Shown in pieces: positions 37,658-48,387 of a stretch of DNA of 64,000 nt. The position numbers and the translations under genes were made by a program. The stretch is from positions 3,758,629 to 3,822,628 of the forward strand of contig OX442416.1 in NCBI GenBank assembly GCA_949361645.1. Direction: 5' to 3'. This DNA is from Spongilla lacustris (taxonomy: Eukaryota > Porifera > Demospongiae > Spongillida > Spongillidae). A model generated the notes under the pieces. The model did not search any database, was not told the origin of the DNA, and saw only the letters and a program-made list of their open reading frames with translations. The first letter of the stretch is position 1, and the number at the start of each line of letters is the position of its first letter.

Positions 37658-39545
37658 CAAATGAACAGCCAATTAAATTAATAAAAACATGAAATACATA
37701 CAATTAGATGATAAGTAATTAAAAAGAGAAATAATAAGACAATAAATTTAATCCATGAATGAGGCCAGAGGAGCACCATCTTCAAACCCCAGCCCACTTC
37801 TCCATTTGGTGCGGGATCCTCTAAGACAGAGGCTCACTGCTCGAACCCCTGCAAAAGCAAGCCGTGATCTGACATAGCTGCTGGTAATGGAAAAGGCTTT
37901 GTCCCACTTGGAAGACAGAGCAGTGGCCATGTGCTTTAGGAAGTGACTAGCCTCTTTGTGTAGTAGTCCGTCCACGGAAAGGACAAATGGGGTGAAGGTG
38001 CCTCTTCTGTCTTCAACTGCCTTTTTGTACATTCTCTTCTTCTCCAATGAGCTTGACTCAAGAATGGCATTAGGTGCTCGATGGCAGTGTGATGGGGCGT
38101 CAGTGTCTATGACACGGACATCAAACAACGCCTCCACCTGTGGTTGCCAAACACCTCTGATTCCCAGGTCAAGCCTTAGTCCTGGATCACTTGAGGTGGC
38201 AGTAGTCTCATTGACAATAGGCTCCTTTATAACTTGGGGCCACACCTGACTGGCAAGATCACCAAGGCAGTCACGGATCTCATTGTGGCGTAGTATAACA
38301 AGTCCCCCCTTCTTACAGTCTAGGGCATGTTGGAGGGTGAAATCAGCTCCACAACCATCACATTTGGCTGGCAGATTAGATGGATGTCGCAAATAGTGCA
38401 GAGCTAGGCCATCTCTGAACTGTACAGGAGCCAAATCAAAGTGGCAACTTTGGAGTGGCAGAGTTGTCAACCAGCTGGACGTTTTGCCCTCAACCACCCT
38501 CATGATTGCACGTTGTCTGCCTGGTGAAAGAGTTGCAAGAATGGCATCTAGTTTCTGTTTGGAAACCTCGTCAAGTGCTTTTCGCGTCTCATATCTTGCC
38601 TTGCTGATTGCATCCAGGTGACAGGCAGAGCTAAATTCACCACATCCCTTAATAGCTTCTACCACAACTTTGGTACCCTGGGTAGAGGTGTGGTAGGACG
38701 ATGATGCTGTTTCAGTAGGATTATTGATCCCCAAGCCAGCAAAACGAGTTGGTAAGGAAAACAGTTTACATTCAGCATCTGACAAATCTCCTTCAAACAA
38801 TGCTGGGTAGAAAGCCTTTAAAATCACATCTTGCAGTGGGACAAAAGCACCTCCACAGTTATGCATGACTCGCTGCAGGTATGACCATTCACACTGAAGG
38901 GATTTGGAGAGAGCAGTATAAGCGGCTTGTGGTGATTTGGTAGCTGCCTTGGAGAGTTTCACAACACAATCTACCCACATTGCAACCTTCTTCCTCACAA
39001 AATCGTCTGCTATCATGCAGTCTCCAATAACACCCCCAAGAAAGCGATGTCCGTTCACTATCTGCACACCCAAATCACCAAAGACTATCCTGGCCTCATC
39101 TTCAAATTGAGGGGTAACAATCAGACAGCTTTTCTTGGGCTCAGGAAAGTATCCATAAGCTGGGCCTTGCTCAGCCAACTGATCATACCATGAGCGAACC
39201 TCCTTGATGTTACCAATGCAAGCTGAGTCATCTGCATACCAGGTCTGCAACCTGTTCTCTTTGACCTTCAGTGACTTAACAAGTGGTAATAGTGCAACTG
39301 CATAGATGAGCATGGATAGAGGATCACCTTGAGTAACACCTTCCTTACTGAATAGACATTCATCAGATCCTCTTAAGACAAGCCTAGCAAATCCTCTATA
39401 GGTGTTGAACAAAAAACGGCTGCATCTAGGCCATAACACGCGAGCATTCCACAAGGCAGCAACTCGGTTCACCATGTTAAAAGCATTCTTGGCTTCTCTT
39501 TATCCAACTGGTTTATAATAGAGTGCTTCATCCAATGCTATAAAA
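37628..39545 (-). mobile_element. 5'-truncated non-LTR retrotransposon with poly-A tail
   Basis: The ORF at 37748-39475 is followed on the minus strand by about 90 bases of AT-rich 3' sequence and an A run (the T run at 37628-37657). Upstream of 39545 no further RT sequence is recognised. The combination of 3' tail and missing 5' part is typical of LINE insertion. It lies in the same orientation as the ankyrin exons, inside their intron. Confidence 0.75.
37748..39475 (-). CDS. reverse transcriptase C-terminal half with CCHC and restriction-like endonuclease domains
   Basis: An open frame of 575 codons. From the N-terminal side: GVTQGDPLSMLIYA (RT motif), TWYADDSACIG (catalytic YADD, about residues 81-84), HRFLGGVIGD, then CDGCGADFTLQHALDC (a zinc-binding C-x2-C-x8-H-x4-C set), RHNEIRDCLGDLA, and RLDLGIRGVWQPQVEALFDV, which fits the acidic signature of restriction-like endonucleases. 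The first Met lies inside the RT domain. Upstream in frame the sequence reads EAKNAFN, where active elements have an Asp as first catalytic acid, and a stop precedes it. The protein would reverse-transcribe element RNA at a cut target in the nucleus, but this copy lacks its N-terminal half. Confidence 0.8.
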   Translation of the reverse strand: MVNRVAALWNARVLWPRCSRFLFNTYRGFARLVLRGSDECLFSKEGVTQGDPLSMLIYAVALLPLVKSLKVKENRLQTWYADDSACIGNIKEVRSWYDQLAEQGPAYGYFPEPKKSCLIVTPQFEDEARIVFGDLGVQIVNGHRFLGGVIGDCMIADDFVRKKVAMWVDCVVKLSKAATKSPQAAYTALSKSLQCEWSYLQRVMHNCGGAFVPLQDVILKAFYPALFEGDLSDAECKLFSLPTRFAGLGINNPTETASSSYHTSTQGTKVVVEAIKGCGEFSSACHLDAISKARYETRKALDEVSKQKLDAILATLSPGRQRAIMRVVEGKTSSWLTTLPLQSCHFDLAPVQFRDGLALHYLRHPSNLPAKCDGCGADFTLQHALDCKKGGLVILRHNEIRDCLGDLASQVWPQVIKEPIVNETTATSSDPGLRLDLGIRGVWQPQVEALFDVRVIDTDAPSHCHRAPNAILESSSLEKKRMYKKAVEDRRGTFTPFVLSVDGLLHKEASHFLKHMATALSSKWDKAFSITSSYVRSRLAFAGVRAVSLCLRGSRTKWRSGLGFEDGAPLASFMD

Positions 39546-39775
39546 TATTATGCAAAAATGTTTCAATTGAAATTTATAATGCCTTACGTCTAAACTGATT
39601 GCTATAACTTTCGAACAATTATAACTATTGACATTCCACATCATACTGCGTCATTTAATGGATATGTCACCTCGACGACTTTTGTAATACTATATTTTTT
39701 CACATGTATACGATTATTGTACATACATGCTACCACATACATCACACATAATAATTATAGCAACACACAAAACAA

Positions 39776-40165
39776 CTACATGCACAGATAACTGTCCTGT
39801 TGGCTTGAGTGGGGATAGGAGCGGACCAAGATTGATCGAGCATTAGCTCTAATCAATAACAGGCTGAGGCGGCCATATAGCTCAGCTACCACCTTAGACT
39901 TGGGGGTGTTACCACGAATGGCTAACCGTGAAGCCACCTGTGAGAAGGCCTTTAATGCCTCTGGTTCCAGGTCCCATAGTTCTCCACTGCCAATGGTACC
40001 CAACTCAGCACACTTGGGATCATTTTCGTTATGTTTTCTGTGCTCAGCTGCCTTTGCTGAAACACCCTAGTACATGCCCACTTCCAACGTAGTGTGTGAA
40101 TTAAGCAGGGATGTAACAGTGATGTCAAAGGCAGCTGAGGTGCTACAATCCCAATTGGTATATTA
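39776..40165 (-). pseudogene. non-LTR retrotransposon 3'-end relic
   Basis: Minus-strand frames read AAFDITVTSL, EHRKHNENDPKCAELGT, then LWDLEPEALKAFSQVASRLA and GRLSLLLIRANARSILVRS, the same C-terminal order as at 9180-9415. At least one frame change separates the blocks. It belongs to the first element family, not to the intact frame next to it. Confidence 0.65.
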
Positions 40166-40465
40166 TATTTAAATTACAGTTTATATTATATAATTATAAT
40201 TATAATTATATATATCATATTAACCTTATTTCAATCCTTAATATGTCTAATTTCCTATGTGAAATTGTACAGTTGTTACTACATGTAGCCATTTGGTGTT
40301 TTAAGGGACCAGGCTAGCTACATTTTACATGTAGTAATTCCATTAGAAATAGTCTTTTTAAATACATGTAAAACTATGAAGCTATTCTTACTCTATCTCT
40401 ACACCAGGTATACATGCAGTTGTACTCAGGATACTAGACATTAATTCTTCAGTGCCTTTGCTGAC

Positions 40466-40564
40466 CTTATCAGTCTGATTAACATCAGCTCCTTCTTCAA
40501 TCAATGACTTCACCACAGCAAGGTGTCCTCTTTTACTTGCTATCATCAATGGCCTCCAACCATT
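40466..40564 (-). CDS. ankyrin-repeat exon, 33 codons
   Basis: Acceptor GTATTGCAG, then NGWRPLMIASKRGHLAVVKS and LIEEGADVNQTDK, then donor AAG|GTCAGC. A complete ankyrin repeat in 99 bases, phase 0. Confidence 0.85.
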
Positions 40565-40999
40565 CTGCAATACAAATAACCAGAGACTTTGACAGAAATA
40601 TAGCACTTCCAATTACATGTAGATGCATATCAATGGTGGCACGACAGGGAGGAGGGGGCTCAGCAAAAAGGGTACTATATATGGCCAATACTACTAACAG
40701 TACATAGATTGTTCACTACGTCACTGTGCTACAAACGTGTTTTACGCCAGCGTATATTCTAATGTATAGCACCAATTTACGCTAGTTATACACCTATCGT
40801 ATATTAATAGAATCTCTGGCGTAAAACTAGTGGATAGGAACAGTATACACTTCAGTTATACGCTGAGTGTATATTTTTCTCTTAGGCACTTTAGTATACT
40901 ATTTGCGTACTCTTCTCGCTTATGGATTGAATATCAGCCGGATATTGTCTAATGTCAATGACGCAATTCTTATCTCATCCTCCTGGTCCCCTGCCCTTC

Positions 41000-41000
<1 letters not shown>

Positions 41001-41033
<33 letters not shown>
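41001..41033. repeat. poly-C run
   Basis: About 33 uninterrupted C. Similar C or G runs of 20-35 bases occur at 2578, 5294, 5860, 52550 and in each unit of the satellite at 52545-54401. Confidence 0.95.
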
Positions 41034-41035
<2 letters not shown>

Positions 41036-41632
41036 CCTCGCCCATTGATCACCTTTTAAAAAAAAAGAAATATAATGTTTCTTACATACATGAACACATA
41101 TATACACACACGTTCGAAACGCTGCAACGGCGTGACCCGCGTCAGAAACTGAAATGAGAGAGCGTAGGTAAAACTTTGCCCTATTAATAGACCAAGGCTT
41201 ACCATATATCCATTCCATACTGCACAGTCTAAGTGAAACTGGCAAAAGAGACCAGTATAATAGCATGCGCAACTATCTACAACAGCTTACTATGAATTCA
41301 AGTATTCAGCCAAGTGCACACTACGCGTACGGTGCTCTAGATAGGAAATAAAAACACAGCACAATGGGACAGATAAAAAGATATGCGCACTTGGCCCACC
41401 TTCACTTCACCAGCGTGCCGGCGTAATGGGAAAGAAAACAACGTACTGAACTTACACTTTGTTGCAGATCTAGAAACACTTGCACGCTACTACACATTTT
41501 GACTAAAAGAGCATGATAAAGGTACATAATTTACATACCGACAGTCCGACACGACTTCCTATGCCTATGGGATACTGGTGGGAAAGAAGTTGCAACGTAG
41601 GAAAACACAAACGGCGCAAGATAAGGTCATAC

Positions 41633-41653
41633 CTGCTGAGGGCCGGGATTCAT
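41633..41653 (-). CDS. possible first coding exon of the ankyrin gene
   Basis: On the minus strand ATG opens a seven-codon stretch, MNPGPQQ, ending at CAG|GTATGA. It is phase 0 and could splice to the ankyrin exon at 40466-40564. The support is only the ATG, the donor and the matching phase, so this is a candidate. Confidence 0.3.
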
Positions 41654-41874
41654 CGCAGCTATACAATAACACCTGCCTAGGCTACGGCGCTAATATTATG
41701 ATCCTGCAGCAGCTGCCAAGATTTGCGCGTCATATCACGTGACGTAAGTATACGTATGTATGCATGGGGCTCAATGCATCAAATGGTTCAACGATCGATA
41801 TGCATTCGGATGTGTTTAATTGATTATACGCTGAAGACGCAAATTTACGTTCAATAATTATTACGCTACTCATT

Positions 41875-42100
41875 CGGAATGCCTAGATCGGCCCTCAATC
41901 CTGCTTTCAGTGCTTTGGAGTCAGCCTCTTTGACTACCCGGTATTGGTTCACGTACAACCTGACTCCATACTTGAGCAGCCATATCCCCAAGACAGTCCC
42001 GAACTTCGTTATGTTGATGGATGACAAGACCACCTGTCTTACAGTCTAATACATGTTGCAGCGTGAAATTTGCACTACATCCATCACACTAGGTAAACAA
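41875..42100 (-). pseudogene. non-LTR retrotransposon relic (zinc-binding region)
   Basis: Minus strand reads CDGCSANFTLQHVLDCKTGG, HNEVRDCLGDMAAQVW and VVREPI before the frame is lost. It is closely related to CDGCGADFTLQHALDC in the copy at 37748-39475, so it is the same subfamily. Only about 220 bases remain. Confidence 0.75.
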
Positions 42101-42246
42101 TCAATGATCCGCGGAGTAATAAACGGAGGCTCGCTTACGTGCGCGTCATCAGGCAAATGGTCCACTGCTATGATAACATTCAAATGACAACATAAATGGA
42201 CAAAGCGCTCGCGAAGGTTGAATCGCGAAGGTGTCATAAGAACTTA

Positions 42247-42466
42247 AGGATGATGATGCCCTGGAGAGCTATTGTTGTGACCCTGACCAGCCTTTTATGT
42301 CAGGGAGTGATGATAAATTCAGTGACCTTGGTAGACTATTATACATGTAAGTGCATGCAGTACATATAAAAATACATGTAGATGCACAGCATATTGCTGA
42401 ACGCAAAAGGAAGCACAGACCAGAGAATGACAGCACATCACTCCTGACAGTCAGTGCTAAAGCACC
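42247..42466 (+). other. possible exon or mobile-element ORF fragment
   Basis: A plus-strand frame reads DDDALESYCCDPDQPFMSGS and DDKFSDLG, then reaches ACAT|GTAAGT. The acidic style resembles N-termini of some DNA transposases such as piggyBac-type proteins, but nothing decisive is present. Confidence 0.25.
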
Positions 42467-42493
42467 GCTATCTACATGACACACTCATGCTAC

Positions 42494-43471
42494 TTCCCAC
42501 AGTAGGCCATATCTGCAGAGACACAGATCCCTTGACCCAGGGAGCCTGTGGCCACATCCACGTAGTTCCGACACTGGAGGAGAAAGGGGATGGGGAGGGA
42601 GGGAGGGATGGGGGGGAGAGGGAGGAGGGGACGAAGGAGGGAGGAGGGAGGAGAGGACAGAGTGGATGGGAGGAGAGGACAGAGTGGATGGAAGGGAGGA
42701 GAGGACAGAGTGGATGGAAGGGAGGGGATGATAGTACGAGAGTGAGGTAAGAGAAACACAAGTGGTCAGTGAATATCCATCACAAACGTACATAGCAAAC
42801 AGGGAGAGGGAGGAAGGTAGCTGAGGTGCTTACAGGTGTGGGGTGTCCCTCTAAGATGGAGTCCACCTTGCGCAGGGTGAGCAGATGTTCTTAGGTGATG
42901 AGCCTCACACCATGCTGCATACAGGATGGGGCAGGCATGACCCTGTGAGGGTGTGAGGGGGTAGTGACATCACTACCCACACATCTACAATGTACACAAT
43001 AAATTTTAAAATGCCAACAGTATGTATGCAGGTTACCACACCTACATGTATGTTTTCACTTTAATGACAGGAAATGCAGACATATACATGTATGTAGCTT
43101 ACCTTGGAGAGTACAACTCTGTCACTGGACGGATCCTTGGGGACGTCATCTGTGCGGAGAGGGGGGAGGTAACCATATCTCAGTTAATACTAATCATGGA
43201 CACCCATATGGACGACATTCAATATCAAAATAGCTACATGTATCTATCCCTAGATAAATGAACATACATGTATATAACCCCCCTCCTCTTCTCTCAGACT
43301 CCACCTCCTTAAACAACCCTCCTTCACCTGGCACAATGCCCCCCTCCCTCCTCCCCCCATGACCTTCCTCCTATGCCCTCTCTCCAGAGGACAAACCTAC
43401 TGGTGTAGTGCAGCTCATAGAAGAACAGCACAGCTAAGATCTCCGCAGCTGATGCACTCGAGGTAGGATGG
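42494..43471 (-). pseudogene. transketolase N-terminal exons with a frameshift (partial gene or pseudogene)
   Basis: Four exons in order on the minus strand: 43401-43471 (HPTSSASAAEILAVLFFYEL, HYT), 43103-43149 (DVPKDPSSDRVVLSK), 42834-42942 (GHACPILYAAWCEA ... LLTLRKVDSILEGHPTP), 42494-42573 (RNYVDVATGSLGQGICVSAD, MAYCGK). All junctions have AG/GT ends and agree in phase (T|N codon split A|AT; phase 0 elsewhere). The set matches the thiamine-diphosphate-binding N-terminal domain of transketolase, including GHP, KGHA and the DVATGSLGQG metal/cofactor region. Exon 3 is 109 bases; the reading frame needs 111, so two bases are missing near 42890. The exon before GHP and everything after MAYCGK were not found in the window. 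Transketolase is the cytosolic pentose-phosphate enzyme transferring two-carbon units. Either an old pseudogene fragment or a gene with assembly errors. Confidence 0.8.
42575..42745. repeat. purine-rich tract (minus-strand pyrimidine tract of a transketolase intron)
   Basis: GGGAGGA and a tandem unit near AGAGGACAGAGTGGATGG (units of about 27 bases). On the minus strand it is the long pyrimidine tract leading to the CTCCAG acceptor at 42574. Confidence 0.8.
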
Positions 43472-43672
43472 CTGCAGATATAGAAGAGGAAAGACATATA
43501 ATCTTTGTCCAATGGAGGAGGAGGAGGGAGGGGGAGATAGGGAGGAGGAGGTTGGAAGGGAGGGTCATAGCGATGACGGAATTGAAACTATAAAAACCGA
43601 GTCACTCAAAATCTTTTCACTTTGCACCAGCACGGCTATCTGCATCACTCCTGATACACTTAGCATACCAGC

Positions 43673-46600
43673 ATGACACTCCCCTTGTGCGCACCAGTGA
43701 CACTCCCCTTGTGCGCACCAGTGACACTCCCCTTGTGCGCACCAGTGACACTCCCCTTGTGCGCACCAGTGACACTCCCCTTGTGTGCACCAGTGACACT
43801 TCCCTTGTGCGCTCCAGTGACACCCCACTTGAGCGCACCAGTGACACTTCCCTTGTGCGCACCAGTGACACTCCCCTTGTGTGCACCAGTGACACTTCCC
43901 TTGTGCGCTCCAGTGACACCCCACTTGAGCGCACCAGTGACACTTCCCTTGTGCGCACCAGTGACACTTCCCTTGTGCGCATAAGTGACACTCCACTTGT
44001 GCGCACCAGTGACACTCCCCTTGTGCGCAACAATGACACTCTCCTTGTGCGCACCAGCGACACTCCCCTTGTGCGCACCAGCGACACTACCCTTGTGCGC
44101 ACCAGTGACACTCCCCTTGTGCGCACCAGTGATACTCCCCTTGTGCGCATAAGTGACACTCCACTTGTGCGCACCAGTGACACTTCCCTTGTGCGCACCA
44201 GTGACACTCCCCTTGTGCGCACTAGTGACACTCCCCTTGTGTGCACCAGTGACACTCCCCTTGTGCGCATAAGTGACACCCCACTTGTGCGCACCAGTGA
44301 CACTCCCCTTGTGCGCACCAGTGACACTCCCCTTGTGTGCACTAGTGACACTCCCATTGTGTGCACCAGTGACACTCCACTTGTGCGCATAAGTGACACT
44401 CCACTTGTGCGCACTAGTGACACTCCCCTTGTGTGCACCAGTGACACTCCCCTTGTGCGCATAAGTGACATTCCCCTTGTGCTCACGAGTGACACTCCCC
44501 TTGTGCGCACCAGTGACACTCCCCTTGTGCTCACGAGTGACACTCCCCTTGAGCGCACAAGTGACACTCCCCTTGTGTGCACCAGTGACACTCCCCTTGT
44601 GCGCACCAGTGACACTCCCCTTGAGCGCACCAGTGACACTCCCCTTGTGCGCACCAGCGACACTCCCCTTGTGCGCACCAGCGACACTCCTTGTGCGCAC
44701 CAGCAACACTCCCCTTGTGCGCACCAGCGACACTCCCCTTGTGCGCACTAGTGACACTCCCCTTGTGCGCATAAGTGACACCCCACTTGTGCGCACCAGT
44801 GACACTCCCCTTGTGCGCACCAGTGACACTCCCCTTGTGTGCACCAGTGACACTCGACTTGTGCGCACCAGTGACACTCCCCTGGTGCACACAAGTGACA
44901 CTCCCCTTGTGTGCACCAGTGACACTCCCCTTGTGCGCATAAGTGACACTCCCCTTGTGCGCACCAGTGACACTCCCCTTGTGCGCACCAGCGACACTCC
45001 CCTTGTGCGCACCAGCAACACTCCCCTTGTGCGCACTAGTGACACTCCCCTTGTGCGCATAAGTGACACCCCACTTGTGCGCACCAGTGACACTCCCCTT
45101 GTGCGCACCAGTGACACTCCCCTTGTGCGCACTAGTGACACTCCCCTTGTGTGCACCAGTGATACCCACTTGTGCGCATAAGTGACACTCCACTTGTGCG
45201 CACTAGTGACACTCCCCTTGTGTGCACCAGTGACACTCCCCTTGTGCGCATAAGTGACTCCACTTGTGCGCACCAGTGACACTCCCCTTGTGCTCACGAG
45301 TGACACTCCCCTTGAGCGCACAAGTGACACTCCCCTTGTGTGCAGCAGTGACACTCCCCTTGTGCGCATAAGTGACACTCCACTTGTGCGCACCAGTGAC
45401 ACTCCCCTTGTGTGCACCAGTGACACTCGACTTGTGCGCACCAGTGACCTTCCCTGGTGTGCACCAGTGACACTCCCCTTGTGCGCATAAGTGACACTCC
45501 ACTTGTGCGCACCAGTGACACTCCCCTTGTGCGCACCAGTGACACTCCCCTTGTGCGCACCAGTGACACTCCCCTTGTGTGCACCAGTGACACTCCCCTT
45601 GTGCGCACCAGTGACACTCCCCTGGTGCGCACAAGTGACACTCCCCTTGTGCGCACCAGTGACACTTCCCTTGTGCGCATCAGTGACACTCCCCTTGTGC
45701 GCACCAGTGACACTCCCGTTGTGTGCACCAGTGACACTCCACTTGTGCGCATAAGTGACACTCCACTTGTGCGCACTAGTGACACTCCCCTTGTGCGCAC
45801 CAGTGACACTCCCCTTGTGCGCATAAGTGACTCCACTTGTGCGCACCAGTGACACTCCCCTTGTGCGCACCTATGACATTCCCCTTGTGCGCACCAGTGA
45901 CACTCCCCTTGTGCGCACAAGTGACACTCCCCTTGTGCGCACAAGTGACACTCCCCTTGTGCGCATAAGTGACACCCCACTTGTGCGCATCAGTGACACT
46001 CCCCTTGTGCGCACCAGTGACACTCCCCTTGTGCGCACCAGTGACACTCCCCTCGTGCGCACCAGTGACACTCCCCTCGTGCGCACTAGTGACACTCCCC
46101 TCGTGCGCACCAGTGACACTCCCCTTGTGCGCACCAGTGACACTCCCCTTGTGCGCACCAGTGACACACCCCTTGCGCACACCAGTGACACTCCCCTTGT
46201 GCACACTAGTGACACACCCCTTGCGCACACCAGTGACACTCCCCTTGTGCGCACTAGTGACACACCCCTTGTGCACACCAGTGACACTCCCCTTGTGCGC
46301 CACCAGTGACACTCCCCTTGTGCGCATAAGTGACTCCCCACTTGTGCGCACCAGTGACACTCCCCTTGTGCGCACCAGTGACACTCCCCTTGTGCGCACC
46401 AGTGACACACCCCTTGCGCACACCAGTGACACTCCCCTTGTGCACACTAGTGACACACCCCTTGCGCACACCAGTGACACTCCCCTTGTGCGCACTAGTG
46501 ACACACCCCTTGCGCACACCAGTGACACTCCCCTTGTGCGCACCAGTGACACTCCCCTTGTGCTCACAAGTGACACTCCCCTTGTGCGCCACCAGTGACA

Positions 46601-47000
46601 CTCCCCTTGTGCGCATAAGTGACACCCCACTTGTGCGCACCAGTGACACTCCCCTTGTGCGCACCAGTGACACTCCCCTTGTGCGCACCAGTGACACTCC
46701 CCTTGTGCGCACCAGTGACACTCCCCTTGTGTGCACCAGTGACACTCCCATTATGCGCACCAGTGACACTCCCCTCGTGCGCACTAGTGACACTCCCCTT
46801 GTGCGCACCAGTGACACTCCCCTTGTGCGCACTAGTGACACACCCCTTGCGCACACCAGTGACACTCCCCTTGTGCGCACCAGTGACACTCCCCTTGTGC
46901 GCACCAGTGACACTCCCCTTGTGCGCACCAGTGACACTCCCCTTGTGCGCACCAGTGACACTCCCCTCATGCGCACCAGTGACACTCCCCTTGTGCACAT
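43673..47000. repeat. 24-bp minisatellite, about 138 units
   Basis: The core GACACTCCCCTTGTGCGC with ACCAGT linker repeats every 24 bases across 3.3 kb, with variants (ATAAGT for ACCAGT, CACTTG, TTGCGCACAC). Because 24 is a multiple of three and the unit has few stops, both strands show long frames with 8-residue periods (LVRTSDTP; TGAHKGSV). The units differ mainly by substitutions, with a few 22- or 25-base units that shift the frame. It has no spacer structure and is not a CRISPR array. Confidence 0.95.
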
Positions 47001-47023
47001 AAGAGACACAGCATGTGACCTAC

Positions 47024-47101
47024 ATGTACAATCTCTTTGGAGAGGTGTGCAGCGACCTTGACACGATATTCCTGATGGGCAGCAATAGGGTTACCTGCCA
47101 A
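47024..47101 (-). CDS. exon-like segment of unknown gene, 26 codons
   Basis: On the minus strand a very strong pyrimidine tract ends CAGCTGCAG, followed by LAGNPIAAHQEYRVKVAAHL and SKEIVH, then donor CAT|GTAGGT. Length 78 bases, phase 0 at both ends. The residues look like real protein but match no family I recognise. It lies upstream of the transketolase exons on the same strand, separated by the minisatellite, and does not resemble transketolase. Confidence 0.4.
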
Positions 47102-48178
47102 CTGCAGCTGAGGGAGCATGGGAGGGGCAGAGGATGAGGAGAGTAGGGTGGGTGGGGCACTGATAAATGGAGGGAGGGAAACAGAAAGAAAGAGGGAGGG
47201 GAACATCTGTTTCCCTACCTCTACCTTTAAACATTAGAGCCACCACATCCACCCTCCCTACCATTACACTTGGGGATCAGATCACTATAGCACACCCAGG
47301 ATCAGCTCAGTGCCCTATAGCATGTGAACATATCAAGGTGACCACATTACCCAAATTTTACTGTACATGTCTTATAAATATGCTTATGCCACATGGAAGC
47401 ATAATGGCCTTAGCACCTGTCCATTGAATGTTTATAGACATGAACATATGTAAGCATCCTAATATGGTCAAAGTGAAGGCATTGAACCAAATTTATTCCA
47501 TTCCAGAAATTCAGTTCCAGCATTAGAGGCCTGTATATCTAACACGAGTTATTCTGCTGTACCTGCCTATCCGGTGATCGGATAACATCAAATTCCCACA
47601 CAAACTCAACAGAGATGTGCTTACATATGCCTTTAATGAGTATAAATGGAATGGTGACTACCATGGTGAGAAATACACCCACTTGAACACGCGCACTCAT
47701 GGGGACAAATGTCCATCACAGGTTGTGTGAGTGTCAGAGTCTACACAACATCACATCCAATGTTCTGATGGATTTTACAAATAATATTTTAATCAGTTTT
47801 CAACGGTCTACTTCGTTAAAATGTATTGCGTGTGCGCTACATGTAGGCCTATGCACACGCCTGTGCAGCCTCTCTAGCAAGTGCTAATGCTACGCCGCTG
47901 CTGCAATTGGAATTGCTATGTGTATAGGATGTTGATATTCACTACTATACACAAAATAGTTTCTACACCTCTCACTTCACTAGCTTACACACGTATCAAC
48001 AAAACTCTTCACATGTACAGTCCTAGACACGCACATCAATTAACGCACTCCTTTATATCACTCCTAGACACAAGTTTTTTACGTTTCGTACATGGGATTG
48101 TACTATACTCAGACACACGAATTAAGAGCTGACAAAGGGCTACCCATTTGTTAAATAACGGAGCTCAATTCTATGGTA
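47102..48178. other. gene-free stretch
   Basis: No recognisable exons; short frames only. Confidence 0.4.
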
Positions 48179-48387
48179 TTTGGCAGGAGCCAACCTAGCG
48201 GAATGCACCACGTACATGTATGGGCCACATGGATTCTTACCAATTTACGAGCATGATCAGATGAAAGTAGCCGTCATGGAACATACTGTACTCAGTACGG
48301 AGTATTTAACGATCGGAGCGATCAACACACACCAATATGTAGCTGCTAACAGTTACATTGCTGTCCCAGACTCCTCCAAGGCTTGAG
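48179..48387 (+). other. possible terminal exon of an unknown plus-strand gene
   Basis: After the acceptor-like TATTTGGCAG (ending 48184) the frame runs ANLAECTTYMYGPHGFLPIY, EHDQMKVAVMEHTVL and NTHQYVAANSYIAVPDSSKA to a TGA. Composition is protein-like and free of repeats, but no upstream exon or family was recognised. Confidence 0.25.

Noticed and set aside
43324..43512. Reading the transketolase GHP exon through its donor into RFVLWREG
   Set aside because: The similarity to RFVLSKG is accidental: the proper donor GTAGGT ends the exon earlier and the real DRVVLSK exon lies at 43103-43149 in the correct phase.
43673..47000. CRISPR-like array
   Set aside because: Units are contiguous 24-mers with no unique spacers, no cas genes, and the genome is eukaryotic.
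43617..47061. Many long frames on both strands (LVRTSDTP or TGAHKGSV repeats)
   Set aside because: A 24-bp unit without stops gives this in several frames at once; frames break wherever a unit has an indel.
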